Shown here piece after piece: positions 39,378 to 49,852 of a stretch of 64,000 bases of DNA. The notes beneath the pieces were generated by a model. The model had not been told where the DNA came from. It was given only the letters and a program-made list of their open reading frames with translations, and searched no databases. Every line of letters starts with the position of its first letter. Within the stretch, counting starts at the first letter, position 1. The translations under genes were made by a program, and so were the position numbers. This DNA is from JAQBDA01 sp963709875 (lineage in GTDB: Bacteria; Chloroflexota; Anaerolineae; Anaerolineales; UBA4823): the NCBI GenBank assembly GCA_963709875.1, contig CAVPYB010000001.1:393611-457610 (forward strand). The letters are read 5' to 3'.

Positions 39378-39575
39378 TTAATATAAGGCCTTTGTATGCC
39401 TCTCCAATTCAGCCAGCCTGGCGAGCGCCTGATTGAGCTCTTCATCCAGCGCGTCCAGCTCGGTGATCATCACCGGTGGGATGGAGTGCGCCGGCAGGCG
39501 CCTCTGCAGTTCCTCCAGGCGAGCCTCTAATGCAGCGATCGTTTTCTCCAGTTCGTATCTCTCATCCATCGTCAT
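39378..39575 (-). CDS. Small coiled-coil hypothetical protein
   Basis: A 65-residue acidic protein made of two heptad-like helices (LEKTIAALEARLEELQRRL and ELNQALARLAELERH) joined by a Pro-containing loop. It has a start codon and no overlap with another gene. The regular heptads support it being real. Function unknown. Confidence 0.5.
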   Translation of the reverse strand: MTMDERYELEKTIAALEARLEELQRRLPAHSIPPVMITELDALDEELNQALARLAELERHTKALY

Positions 39576-39628
39576 CAGATCCTGATTATAATTTGATCGT
39601 AGTCTCGCAAACGATCTGGAAGTGATAA

Positions 39629-40426
39629 ATGAAAAAAGTTCTTGGATTATACCTGCTGCTTATTATGTCCCTGATTTCGTGCCGCGCATTTACTTCCCTC
39701 AATGGATCCCCGGCGATCCCATCGGAGCCGGCAGAAATGCCCATGGGTCCTATGGCAGGCATGGGGATGATGGAGCGCCACCATGCCAGTGTCCCGGCAG
39801 AATACGCAAGCCTGTCTAACCCTGTGCGAATGGATGATGTTTCGCTGAGGCGCGGTGCAGCGCTGTACAGCGCTAACTGTGCCAGCTGCCATGGCGATGG
39901 CGGCATGGGCGACGGTCCCGCCGGAGCGGCTCTGGACCCGCCCGCCTCACCGGTTGCCCGCACCAGCCATATGATGAGTGATGGATACCTGTTCTGGCGC
40001 ATTAGCGAGGGTGGCATTCCCTTTGGCACGGCGATGCCTGCCTGGAAGGATGCTCTGGACGAACGCGCCCGTTGGGACGTGATCAACTACCTGCGCGCCC
40101 TGGGTCAGGGAAAGGTGAATCCGGAGAGCAGTATGGGCGGTGCTGTCCTCGACCCTACCGCAGAAGCTGCCCGGCACGCGACGATGCTTGCACTGGCTGT
40201 CGAGCAGGGGGTGATCACCCCGGGCGAAGCGCAGACCTTCGAGCTGGTTCACAGCCTGCTGGATGATTACTTGGCTGCCAACCCGGACTTGCCGGGCGGG
40301 AATATGGACGAGCGCCAATCGGCTGCCCTGGCGGAGCTGGTCAAGTCCAGCACCCTATCAAGCGAGGCAGCCGACGGATTCCAGGATATACACGACCGGC
40401 TGGTCGAGAGCGGCTTGATGGAATAG
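39629..40426 (+). CDS. Class I cytochrome c lipoprotein
   Basis: A 265-residue protein with a lipoprotein signal (VLGLYLLLIMSLISC), a Met/Pro-rich stretch (EMPMGPMAGMGMMERHH) and a cytochrome c domain. The heme motif is CASCHG, and GTAMPAWKD supplies the methionine axial ligand. The C-terminal 100 residues are helical and unassigned. It should be an extracytoplasmic electron carrier anchored in the membrane. The Met- and His-rich region might bind copper, which would fit the multicopper oxidase 10 kb away, but that is speculation. Confidence 0.85.
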   Translation: MKKVLGLYLLLIMSLISCRAFTSLNGSPAIPSEPAEMPMGPMAGMGMMERHHASVPAEYASLSNPVRMDDVSLRRGAALYSANCASCHGDGGMGDGPAGAALDPPASPVARTSHMMSDGYLFWRISEGGIPFGTAMPAWKDALDERARWDVINYLRALGQGKVNPESSMGGAVLDPTAEAARHATMLALAVEQGVITPGEAQTFELVHSLLDDYLAANPDLPGGNMDERQSAALAELVKSSTLSSEAADGFQDIHDRLVESGLME

Positions 40427-40431
40427 CTGGA

Positions 40432-41916
40432 TTAACCCCCAAACAGAACATCCACCGGCATCCCCGGCTTGAGCTGCCCATCCGGATTGCTCACCGAGAG
40501 CTCGATGGCATATACGGTGGTCACGCGCTCCTCCTGGGTCTGGACGTTGCGGGGCGTGTATTCTGCCCGGTCGGCGATACGGATGACCGTAGCATCGAAA
40601 CTTTGATCCGGGAACGAATCCGAGCTGAGCCGTGCTGTGTCACCCAGGTTGATATGCCCATATTTGTTCTCCGGGATGAAGACCATCACAGACAGGTCGT
40701 GGAGCTGTCCAATCGTCATTGCAGCCGCACCCGAGGGGATGATCTCGCCAGGTTCGATATTGCTGGTCATTACCACGCCGTTCGAAGGCGCGGTGACCAT
40801 CAGCAGGTCTACCTGCACCTGAGCAGCCTCCAGGTCGGCGCGGGCAGTGTCCAGCTGTGCCTGGGCGACCGCCAGCTGTTCGATCGTTGGACTTTGGGCT
40901 TTGGCGAGCTCGAGCTGGGCCTGGGCGTTGGCGACACGCTCTTCGGCCAGAACCACATCATCCGGGTCGGGACCCAGCTCCAGGTCTTGTAGTTTCCCCT
41001 CGTAATAAGCGATCAGCGCCTGGTAATAAGCCACATCCTCGGGTTTGGGGCCTTCCCGGACATCCTCCCAGTCGCGCTCGGCCTCCAGTAATTGTGCCTG
41101 GGCGGTAACCAGCTCAGCCTCGGCGACACCGATGTCGATCTCAGAGCCCGTGCTGGAGAGCCCGTTAAAGCGCCGCAGGGCGGCATCATAATTGGATTGA
41201 GCGGCAGATAATTTGGCCTGAAAAGTCGCCCGGTTGACACTGAATTCGGACTTATCAGCCCAATTCTTGAATTCCTTTTCAGCATTCTCGAGCGCTTTCT
41301 TCGCCAGTACGACCTGCGCCCAGGCAGCGTCGATGTCCTTCTGGCTGGCGACCGAGCTGATGATCTCCAGGTTCCTGTCCGCATCTTTGACCGCCTTCCT
41401 GGCATCTGCAATGGCTTTCGCCGCCAGCGCCTGCTGCAAGTCGGGATTGAGCAGATCTTCAAGGGCTTCCTCAGCGTTCTTTTTTGCCTGGAGTGTCTCG
41501 GCAGCGACCAGGTTGTGATTCTCGTGAAGCTGGTCCAGGGCATACTGTGCGCTGGCAAGTTCGAGCTGTGCGATTGCAATAGCAGCCTGCCTTTCCTCTT
41601 GCGTCATACCGGCCGCCACCATGTTGTAATTAGCCTGGGCTATAGCCAGAGCGCTTTCTGCCTGGTGCAGCTGAGCTTCGAGCAGCCTGTTCTCGATGCG
41701 AAATAATGGATCGCTTTGAGCGACCGGGTCGCCTTCTCCAACCCATACCTGCGCGATGCGGCCTCCGGTCTCGGGCGAGATCACCACTTCGACGATCTCA
41801 ACTACGCCAGATGCCTGGATGGTATCATCGCCTCCAAAAGGCAGGGCGTCACAGGCGCTGAGTGTCAGGGATACGAGCAGCGTGAGAATAAAGTGCTTAT
41901 AGCGATTGGTTTTCAT
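40432..41916 (-). CDS. HlyD/MFP-type efflux adaptor lipoprotein
   Basis: About 494 residues with a lipobox signal (YKHFILTLLVSLTLSAC), a biotinyl-lipoyl-like half-motif (VVEIVEVVISPETGGRIAQV), a very long helical hairpin full of AQLELA repeats, and the second barrel half (MVTAPSNGVVMTSNIEPGEI). It bridges an ABC exporter to the outside. In an organism with one membrane it may simply present substrate. It is the last gene of the exporter operon, 12 bp after the ATPase. ATG 41916 is used because GGAGG lies 5 bp before it. Intact. Confidence 0.88.
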   Translation of the reverse strand: MKTNRYKHFILTLLVSLTLSACDALPFGGDDTIQASGVVEIVEVVISPETGGRIAQVWVGEGDPVAQSDPLFRIENRLLEAQLHQAESALAIAQANYNMVAAGMTQEERQAAIAIAQLELASAQYALDQLHENHNLVAAETLQAKKNAEEALEDLLNPDLQQALAAKAIADARKAVKDADRNLEIISSVASQKDIDAAWAQVVLAKKALENAEKEFKNWADKSEFSVNRATFQAKLSAAQSNYDAALRRFNGLSSTGSEIDIGVAEAELVTAQAQLLEAERDWEDVREGPKPEDVAYYQALIAYYEGKLQDLELGPDPDDVVLAEERVANAQAQLELAKAQSPTIEQLAVAQAQLDTARADLEAAQVQVDLLMVTAPSNGVVMTSNIEPGEIIPSGAAAMTIGQLHDLSVMVFIPENKYGHINLGDTARLSSDSFPDQSFDATVIRIADRAEYTPRNVQTQEERVTTVYAIELSVSNPDGQLKPGMPVDVLFGG

Positions 41917-41928
41917 AAGGGCCTCCAA

Positions 41929-42874
41929 TCATCTCATACATGCGATGAATACATCTTCTAATGACGGCTCGATGACAGCCATCGAACCGGGATCTATCTC
42001 GGCCTGTTGTAAGAGTTTTTCAATTTCAGGCTGGAGTGCTTGCACCTCGGGTGCGACGACGTGCACGAGCGAGCCGTACAGCTCGACATCATTGACAGGC
42101 AGTTGTCCGCTGGCTTGGGCTGCACGCAATACCTGTATGGTTTGGATGGCATTGCTGGGCTCGATCTCGAGCACCTGCCCAACCATCTTCTCGAGCTTGA
42201 TCTCCTGCGGCGAGCCGTAGGCGATGATCTGGCCGCGCTGGATAAAAGCCAGCCGGTGGCAGTGTTCGGCTTCATCCATATAGTGGGTGGTGACGAATAC
42301 GGTCACTCCCCCGGCAACCTGCCGGTAAAGCAGGTCCCAGAAATCCCGGCGGGAGATCGGGTCGACCCCGGCGGTGGGTTCATCCAGAAAGAGGATTTCC
42401 GGTCGGTGCAGGATGGCCGCGTTGAGGGCTAACCGCTGCCGCCAGCCGCCGGAGAGATCACGCGTTTTGGTGTGTTCCCGCCCCAGCAATCCGGACATCT
42501 CTAGTGCATCATGGATGCGGGCGTTCAATGCTGAACCGCTCAAACCATAAGCCTTGCCATAAAACTGTAGATTCTGCAGCACGGTCAGGTCGTTGTACAG
42601 GCTGAAGCGTTGAGACATATAGCCCACCCGGGGATGGATCATGGGTGCTGTCGCCATCGACCGGCAAACCGAGCACCTGAATCGTGCCCTGGCTCGGTCG
42701 CATCAGTCCGAGCATCATGCGGATGGTGGTGGTCTTCCCCGAGCCATTGGGTCCGAGAAAGCCGAAGATCTCCCCGCGCTTGACTTCGAAGCTCACCTGG
42801 TCTACGGCAGTGAAATCATCAAACCGCTTGGTCAGACCACGTGCGCTGATAGCAGGGGTTGTCTCATGGCTCAT
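41929..42874 (-). CDS. ABC transporter ATPase 1 (YbhF/CcmA-type; one frameshift)
   Basis: Walker A FLGPNGSGKTTTIRMML, Q-loop in VGYMSQRFSLYNDLTV, signature DLSGGWRQRLALNAAI, Walker B EILFLDEPTAGVDP and H-loop VTTHYMDEAEHC are all present. One extra base near 42657 splits the gene after VLGLPV. The ATPase should power the two ABC-2 permeases encoded upstream. Corrected length is about 315 residues. Confidence 0.9.
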
Positions 42875-42883
42875 GATGATCGC

Positions 42884-44011
42884 CTAATCCAGTGCCCTGC
42901 GGATGAAACGCCAGGAGACGGCTCCGATGGCGATGCCCAGGAGCGCCAATGCCAGGATATGCGGCCAGATGACGGACAGGTCGGCGCCTTTGATCAGGAC
43001 GCCGCGTAAGATCGCCAGCCAGTGGTTGGCCGGGATGAAGTTGGCAAAGAACCTGACGCATTGCAGGCATGCCCTCTACCGGAGCAGCGTAGCCGGTGAA
43101 CATAAAGTCCACCATTCCAACCAGCAGTACCAGCAAGAATGCCTGGTGTTGGGACCTGGAGAACACCGAGATCACCATCCCTTTGCTCAGTTCGACCAGG
43201 ATATAACCGAAGGCGATGATCAGGAGCAGCGGCAGCGAACCGCGCACCGGGACACCGAAAGCCAGGTTGACCATGCCCAGCATTAGCAAAAAGTCCGTAA
43301 ATCCGATGATGATGACCGGGATAGATTTACCGATGATGATTTCCAGCGAGGAGAACGGCATCACCAGGAGCTGCTCTAAGGTGCCCAGCTCGCGCTCTCT
43401 GGAAAACGCCAGGGCGGCGAACAGCATAACGGTGAACTCCAGCATCAGCGCCAGTTCGGCCGGTGTGGTGTAGAGGGCCTCGCTTGAGCGCTTCGTTGAA
43501 CCGGACGCGCAGACTGGGCTCGAATCCGGAGAACTCCTCAGCGTCCAGGTTCAAGCGCTGGACGAGAACTTTGTTGCCGATATCCCTGGTTATGCCCTCG
43601 ATGGAGCGCAGCGCTTCGATGGCGGGGATGCTCTCTGCACCATTCAGGATGACTGATATTTGCGGTTGTCCCGTAGAGGAGGCCAGCTCGGCCGCGTAAC
43701 CGGGCGGGATAATCAGGGCCGCGTTGATCTTGCCGCGGTCGATGGCGTTCTCTATGGCTGCTGATCTCGTAGGCCTGCTCTTCCAGGCTGAAGGTGCCGG
43801 TGTTTTCCAGGGCGATGACCAGCCGGCGGCTGGCTGGGCTTCTATCCTGATCCAGAACCATCAGGGGTAAATTGGTGATCGGACGCGAGGTCGCCCATCC
43901 GATGAGCAGCAGCTCCATCGCGCCGCCGATCAGCATGAATGCTGGCAGCCACCAGTCGTTGCGTAGGTGGATGAACTCTTTGATGGATAGCGACCAGATC
44001 CGTCTGATCAT
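42884..44011 (-). CDS. ABC-2 type permease 1 (YbhR/YbhS-like; three frame changes)
   Basis: An N-terminal helix (RRIWSLSIKEFIHLRNDWWL), a large extracytoplasmic domain, then five C-terminal helices. Pieces recognised in three frames include DRGKINAALIIPPGYAAEL, the ABC-2 signature SRERELGTLEQLLVMPFSSL and the end NHWLAILRGVLIKGADLSVI. Frame changes fall near 43762, 43485 and 43058. Corrected length is about 375 residues, normal for the family. It starts 7 bp after the preceding permease. Confidence 0.87.
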
Positions 44012-44018
44012 ACTCGCG

Positions 44019-45163
44019 TCAAGCCAGTTTCTTGCGGAAGAAAAGCGCTGCCACGGCGGTAAAAGCCAGACCCAATCCCAGCAGCATCAACGGAATATGG
44101 CCACAGCACCTCCAGCCCAACACCGGGCAGGAATACGCCGCGTGTGATGAAAGCATAGTGGGTGCCGGGAAGCGCGAGCGCCTCCATGCGCACGATCTCG
44201 GGCATGGCGACAATCGGGAAAAATATCCCGGTCAGGAAGAATCCGGGGAAGAAGATCAGCAGGAATGAAAGCGCCAGGGCGGCGGCCTGGGTGCGCATAA
44301 ATACCCCGATCAGGATGCCCATGCTCAGGATGGCGAACAAGAATATTGCCGATAGGAAAAAAAACAGGATGAAGCTGCCGTTGAATGGTACATCGAACCA
44401 CAGCATCGCCAGGAGTGGGATGAGGACTACGTTGACCAGGCCGACGGCGATATACGGGCACCATCTTCCCCACCAGCAGCTCAGCCCGTCCGATAGGGGT
44501 GGCCATCAGCTGCTCCAGGGTGCCGTGCTCGCGTTCGTGGGCGAATGTCAGCGCGACGGAGAGAGCTGGGAAACCCAGGACGATAGAGATCAAGCCCGGG
44601 ATCAGGTCCACGCGTGGGTTCAAGCCGGGGTTGAACCAGGTGCGTACACGCAAATCGATGGGTTGGATGGATTCTAGCGTGACTCCCAGAGCCTGGATCT
44701 GGCGTGCAATCGCCTGGTCGATGAACTGCTCGGCGCGTGAAGAGATATGTTCTACAGCGAACCCCCCGCTTTCTGGCTCGGTGCCGTCGATGATGATCTG
44801 CAAGGGCATGCCGCGGGCTGCCAGCAGGTCCTTCGAGAAAGCCGGGTCGATGACCAGGGCAGCCTTGATCTCGCCGCGCAGGAGCAGCTGCTCGATCTCG
44901 GAGAGAGAGCTCACCTGGGCGTGCAGGTCCAGATCGTCCCCGGCAGTGATCTGCTGCACGAAAGCTCGCGAGGTTGGGCTGCGGTCATAGTCCAACACCG
45001 CCAGGGGGACATGCTGGATATCAACCGTGAGAGCGTAGGCCATCAACAGGAGCAGCACGGTCGGGGTGAACAAGACCAGGAAGAGAGTCGTCCTGTCGCG
45101 GATGATGTGGTTGGTTTCCTTGCGGGTGATGGCCCAGATACGGCGGATTGACATCGGTTTCAC
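44019..45163 (-). CDS. ABC-2 type permease 2 (two frame changes)
   Basis: Paralogous to permease 1, with near-identical opening (RRIWAITRKETNHIIRDRTT). It has an extracytoplasmic domain (AVLDYDRSPTSRAFVQQITA) and the signature HEREHGTLEQLMATPIGRAE, then the C-terminal helices FILFFFLSAIFLFAILSMGI and LLGLGLAFTAVAALFFRKKL. Frame changes are near 44455 and 44098. The GTG start overlaps the ATPase stop (GTGA); ATG 45154 is an alternative. Confidence 0.88.
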
Positions 45164-46113
45164 TTACCTGCCGGCCCGGGTTCATCTTCCATCTGGCGGA
45201 TCAGAGAGATGAAGGCTTCTTCCATGCGGGTTGGGGCGAGGCGTGCGTTGTGGTAGATGATCCCCTGTTCTTTCAGAGCACTCTCGATTTGAGACAGCCG
45301 TTCCTCGCCCGAATCGACCAGGATGTGCAGCGATTCACCGTACGTCTGTACCTCTATGACGCCCTCCAGAGGTTGGATCAGTTCATGGGCTGCGTTCCAG
45401 TCTTGCGGGTACAGCTCGACCAGATCTGCTTGGATGCGTCCCCGGATGCTTTTGGGTGTGTCACAGATCACCAGATGGCCTGCGTACATCAACCCGACCC
45501 GGGAGCAGCGGTCGGCTTCATCCATATAGGGAGTGCTGACCAGGATGGTGGTGCCATCCAGGTGCAGGTCGGTGAGGATGTTCCAGAACTCGCGCCGGGA
45601 GATAGGATCGACGCCGGTGGTTGGTTCATCTAGTAGGAGGATTTCGGGCTGGTGGATCAAGGTGCAGGCAAGGGCGAGCTTCTTCTGCATCCCGCCGGAG
45701 AGATGGGCGGCGCGGCGGTCGACAAATTCCGTCAGTCCGGCAAAGTCGAGCAGGTGGTCTGTGCGTTCGGCCAGGTCACCCTTGTCGACTTCGTAGATCT
45801 CGGCGAAGAAGTGCAGGTTCTCCAGCACGGTCAGCTCGGCATACAGGCTGAACTGCTGCGCCATATAGCCGATATGCGGTTTGATCGCCTCGGGCTGGCT
45901 TTTCAGGTCGTACCCGGCGATCGACGCCGAGCCTTCGGTAATATTGAGCAGACCCGCCAGCAGGCGCAGGGTGGTGGTCTTTCCCGCCCCATCCGGACCG
46001 ACCAGCCCAAACAGCTCGCCTGGCTGGATGTCAAGATCGAGGGCGTCGACCGCCCGCGTGGACTTGAAATTGCGGCTGAGCCCTTCAGTCTGGATGATGG
46101 TTGCGTCGCTCAT
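45160..46113 (-). CDS. ABC transporter ATPase 2
   Basis: A 317-residue ATPase with Walker A GLVGPDGAGKTTTLRLLAG (with a D in place of the more usual N), Q-loop IGYMAQQFSLYAELTV, signature HLSGGMQKKLALACTL, Walker B EILLLDEPTTGVDP and a C-terminal extension like that of YbhF. Two ATPases and two permeases in one operon match the YbhFSR-type exporter layout, where YbhF is a fused ATPase pair. Intact. Confidence 0.92.
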   Translation of the reverse strand: MSDATIIQTEGLSRNFKSTRAVDALDLDIQPGELFGLVGPDGAGKTTTLRLLAGLLNITEGSASIAGYDLKSQPEAIKPHIGYMAQQFSLYAELTVLENLHFFAEIYEVDKGDLAERTDHLLDFAGLTEFVDRRAAHLSGGMQKKLALACTLIHQPEILLLDEPTTGVDPISRREFWNILTDLHLDGTTILVSTPYMDEADRCSRVGLMYAGHLVICDTPKSIRGRIQADLVELYPQDWNAAHELIQPLEGVIEVQTYGESLHILVDSGEERLSQIESALKEQGIIYHNARLAPTRMEEAFISLIRQMEDEPGPAGK

Positions 46114-46197
46114 TAATTATTCTCACTCGACTGGTGGACGCCAACGGCATAGCGGATAAAATGGCTGGGGTTGTACAGCTTATTACCCGTCTCCGGT

Positions 46198-46467
46198 TTA
46201 TTGCTTCGCCTTGCGGATGATCCACAATACCAGCAGTGCGCTCAGCGCCGGCTCGAATATGATGCTGAGATATTTGAGTGTATCGCTGAATCCCAGCGCA
46301 GGGATCAGGTACCAGCCCATCAATCCTATGATCACCGTAGTGATGACCGAGGCGATATAGTCTCCGGCGACGCCGATCGGGCGGTCCTCTTTCCAGATCA
46401 ATCCGGCAACGTAGCCCATGATCAGGCCGACGATCAGCATGGCGACGATTACGATTATGGCTTCCAT
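46198..46467 (-). CDS. GlsB/YeaQ/YmgE-family small membrane protein
   Basis: An 89-residue protein with three helices. LIVGLIMGYVAGLIWKEDRP and IGVAGDYIASVITTVIIGLMG match the transglycosylase-associated (GlsB) family, found as stress-related membrane proteins. GGAGG lies before the ATG. It sits between the TetR gene and the exporter genes on the same strand and is probably part of the operon, an unusual passenger for it. Confidence 0.75.
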   Translation of the reverse strand: MEAIIVIVAMLIVGLIMGYVAGLIWKEDRPIGVAGDYIASVITTVIIGLMGWYLIPALGFSDTLKYLSIIFEPALSALLVLWIIRKAKQ

Positions 46468-46546
46468 TACACTCCCTCCCAGGTTTGAGTAGCGGTGTTT
46501 CGTTATGCGGCATTCCCCGCGGCGCGAATATTATGCGACCTTTTAT

Positions 46547-47149
46547 TCAGCCTCTCACGACCAACCCCTGCAGCAGGATGTCCAAGGTGGTTTTGAACTG
46601 CTCTTCGAAATCGACCAGGTCTGGGAAATATGCCCACATGAGCATGGTGCCCTCGAACACAGCTCCGAAGGTGATCGCCGCCCGGGTGACGTCCGTAGGC
46701 TGGAAATCCCCGTCCGTAATGCCCTGCTGGATGACCGGTTCGATCAGATCCAGGAAGCGCTGGTAGTAGCGCTTGATGGCCTGGTTTACGCTCTCCTTGC
46801 GCAGCGAAAGCGACCAGAACTCGAACAGGATCGGCATCAGGGGCTTCATCTTGCCCAGATCCTGGACGGTGATAGCGATGATGGCTTCTATCTTCCCTGG
46901 AGCGCTTTCTTCGCTTTCGATGATCGCACGCATGTGTGCAGTTTCCCAGTCGAAGACCCGGTCGACGATGGCGGTGATGAGCGCCTCTTTGCTCTCGAAG
47001 TACCAGTAGAGCGCCCCCTTGCTCAGACCGGCCTCTTCGACGATATCGTCCATGCGCGCCTCGTCGAAGCCGCGTTGGGTGAACACCCGGGTGGCTGCCT
47101 CCAGGATCTGGTCCTTGCGTTCTTCGCTGACATCTTGACGGGGTGCCAT
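46547..47149 (-). CDS. TetR/AcrR-family repressor
   Basis: A 200-residue protein with an N-terminal HTH (ILEAATRVFTQRGFDEARMD then IVEEAGLSKGALYWYFESKE) and a helical ligand-binding domain. It is first in the exporter operon, behind a promoter with a palindrome (47168-47181) typical of TetR operators. It should repress its own operon until a toxic ligand binds. GGAGGTGAT immediately precedes the ATG. Intact. Confidence 0.93.
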   Translation of the reverse strand: MAPRQDVSEERKDQILEAATRVFTQRGFDEARMDDIVEEAGLSKGALYWYFESKEALITAIVDRVFDWETAHMRAIIESEESAPGKIEAIIAITVQDLGKMKPLMPILFEFWSLSLRKESVNQAIKRYYQRFLDLIEPVIQQGITDGDFQPTDVTRAAITFGAVFEGTMLMWAYFPDLVDFEEQFKTTLDILLQGLVVRG

Positions 47150-47167
47150 ATCACCTCCACAATATAA

Positions 47168-47217
47168 ACCGACCGGTCAGTCTATTAGCATTTTAGCAAA
47201 TTAAATTCGAATGTCAA
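47168..47217 (-). promoter_or_regulatory. TetR operator and promoter of the exporter operon
   Basis: On the minus strand -35 TTGACA (47217-47212), a 16-bp spacer and -10 TAAAAT (47195-47190). The palindrome ACCGACCGGTCAGT (47168-47181 on the plus strand, core GACCGGTC, 12 of 14 symmetrical positions) lies about where transcription should start. Binding there would block the promoter, so autorepression is the simple reading. Confidence 0.7.
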
Positions 47218-47313
47218 GTGAAGTGGAGATTTTTTCGCTTAGGACGCACCCGGTCGTCGCGGTGTGTCAGCAGCTATTTGTGATTGGTTTGCAAGGTCTG
47301 TTGGGTGAAAATA

Positions 47314-48396
47314 TCAAGCGGTCGCTTCGTAGACGCTGTGTGCAGCCTCGTCGGGAGTCGCCCGGCGCAGATTGCTGAATTCGGCTTCCAGGCAAAGCTC
47401 GTGCATCTTGCTCTCTGGCAGACCCATCGTACCCAGACCGATTCCTCCGCTCGCCAGCGAGGTGGACATGCAGTACAGCAGGCTGGCGCCATAGCGCAGC
47501 GTCTCTAACGGACTGATATTCTCCTCCAGTCGCTCGGCGGAGTTGATGTCCATGCACACGAAACGCCCACCGGGCGCCAGGCTGCGCCGCACCATGTGGA
47601 GCAGGCCGAGGGGGTCGGCTGCATCGTGGATCACCTCGAAGGCGGTGATCAATTGATGTTCCTCGGGGAGCAGACCGTCCTCGTCGATCGCCACGAATCG
47701 TATGCGCTCTGCCACGCCAGCCTCGGCCGCGTTGACCCGGGCGCGCTCCAGCACCGGTGGGAAGATCTCATAACCCACGTACTGCGAGCGGGGGAAAGCC
47801 TGCGCCAGCAGGATCAGCACCCGCCCGCTGCCGCAGCCCACGTCCCCCACCGAGACGCCCTCCTGCAGCATCTCCTCGACGACCGGCATGGCGGGTATCC
47901 ACTTCTGGAGCAGGTTGGCCTGGTAGACCCCGGTCATATCCCGCTCCATTCCCTCCCAGGTGTTCTCGTTATAAGCTTGCATGGGCACACCCTCGCCGCT
48001 GCGGAATGCCTTCTCCAGTTGCGGCAGGATGCCCATCATGCCCAGCAGCATCTGGTGCGTACCGCCCACGAAATATGCCCCGCCTTCCTCCGCCAGGACT
48101 GGGATATGCGCGGCGGGCAGCGTGAACTGCTGGCTCAACGGGTCGTAGTCCAGGTAGCCGGCGCTGGTCATCAGGCTGAGCCACTCCTGGGCATAGCGCG
48201 GGTGGATGCCCGCCCGCTCTGCCAGCCCGGCGCTGGTCGCCGGCCCCCGGGCAGCCAGCTCCTTGAACAGTCCCAGCCGGTCTCCCAGCGTGGACATGAG
48301 GGTGGCTGCCAATCCGCTGGCATCTCTCAGCACCTTGTTCTGGAAGTCGTCCACCAGTTGCTGGTTGGGGGATGGGTCGGTATATGCGTACATCAT
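47314..48396 (-). CDS. SAM-dependent methyltransferase with N-terminal winged helix
   Basis: A 360-residue protein. LGDRLGLFKELAARGPATSA and LAERAGIHPRYAQEWLSLMT form the winged-helix/dimerisation part seen in Rv2258c-like methyltransferases. The SAM site is SVGDVGCGSGRVLILLAQAF, with the post-motif acidic loop VGYEIFPPVLERA and LITAFEVIHDAADPLGLL. The substrate is unknown. The start at 48396 (or the adjacent ATG 48393) follows GGAG. A longer in-frame opening to 48585 lacks family similarity. Confidence 0.88.
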   Translation of the reverse strand: MMYAYTDPSPNQQLVDDFQNKVLRDASGLAATLMSTLGDRLGLFKELAARGPATSAGLAERAGIHPRYAQEWLSLMTSAGYLDYDPLSQQFTLPAAHIPVLAEEGGAYFVGGTHQMLLGMMGILPQLEKAFRSGEGVPMQAYNENTWEGMERDMTGVYQANLLQKWIPAMPVVEEMLQEGVSVGDVGCGSGRVLILLAQAFPRSQYVGYEIFPPVLERARVNAAEAGVAERIRFVAIDEDGLLPEEHQLITAFEVIHDAADPLGLLHMVRRSLAPGGRFVCMDINSAERLEENISPLETLRYGASLLYCMSTSLASGGIGLGTMGLPESKMHELCLEAEFSNLRRATPDEAAHSVYEATA

Positions 48397-48684
48397 GGCT
48401 CCAGATAGATTATAGATAGTGGAGAAACGAGAGTTGTGGCTCGAGAGCGGTGTATGCTCTATGTCCCATCCCGCACGTACGCCGGGCAGCATGGACAGGA
48501 TGCAGATCGCAATCCTATTATACACAAATTTGATAAAATCTCTCCATTTCCGTCCACAGAGGCGCGCCATATACCCACACCCCACAAAGAGCGATATGAT
48601 TGCAGTAGAATAACCACTGGTCAGGTTGCTGGAAGGGAATCCGGCTGTGACCTGTTATCCGCTTGATCATCATGGAGGAATGAT

Positions 48685-49554
<870 letters not shown>

Positions 49555-49852
49555 GCGCCGGGGCAGCTGGGAGCGCAGACCGGTTACAAATACCAGCCCC
49601 AGCCACATCTCCGTGTACCGAAGCGGCTGATAGCAGGCGGGTCGATTTTGCTTATGGTCAGCGCAAGATCATTTCCTTGACAGCCTAGATAGCTGGGATA
49701 TAATCTAGTGATACTTTAGGTAGTTCCTCGAATTTATCCACTAATTATCTCGAGATCAGGTGAGAGAGTGCGGTTTGCGGCGGCTGCCGCCGGAGATCAC
49801 TCCCGCTCACCATTGTCGGGGAATTATCTATCCACCGGTGGGAGGACATTAT

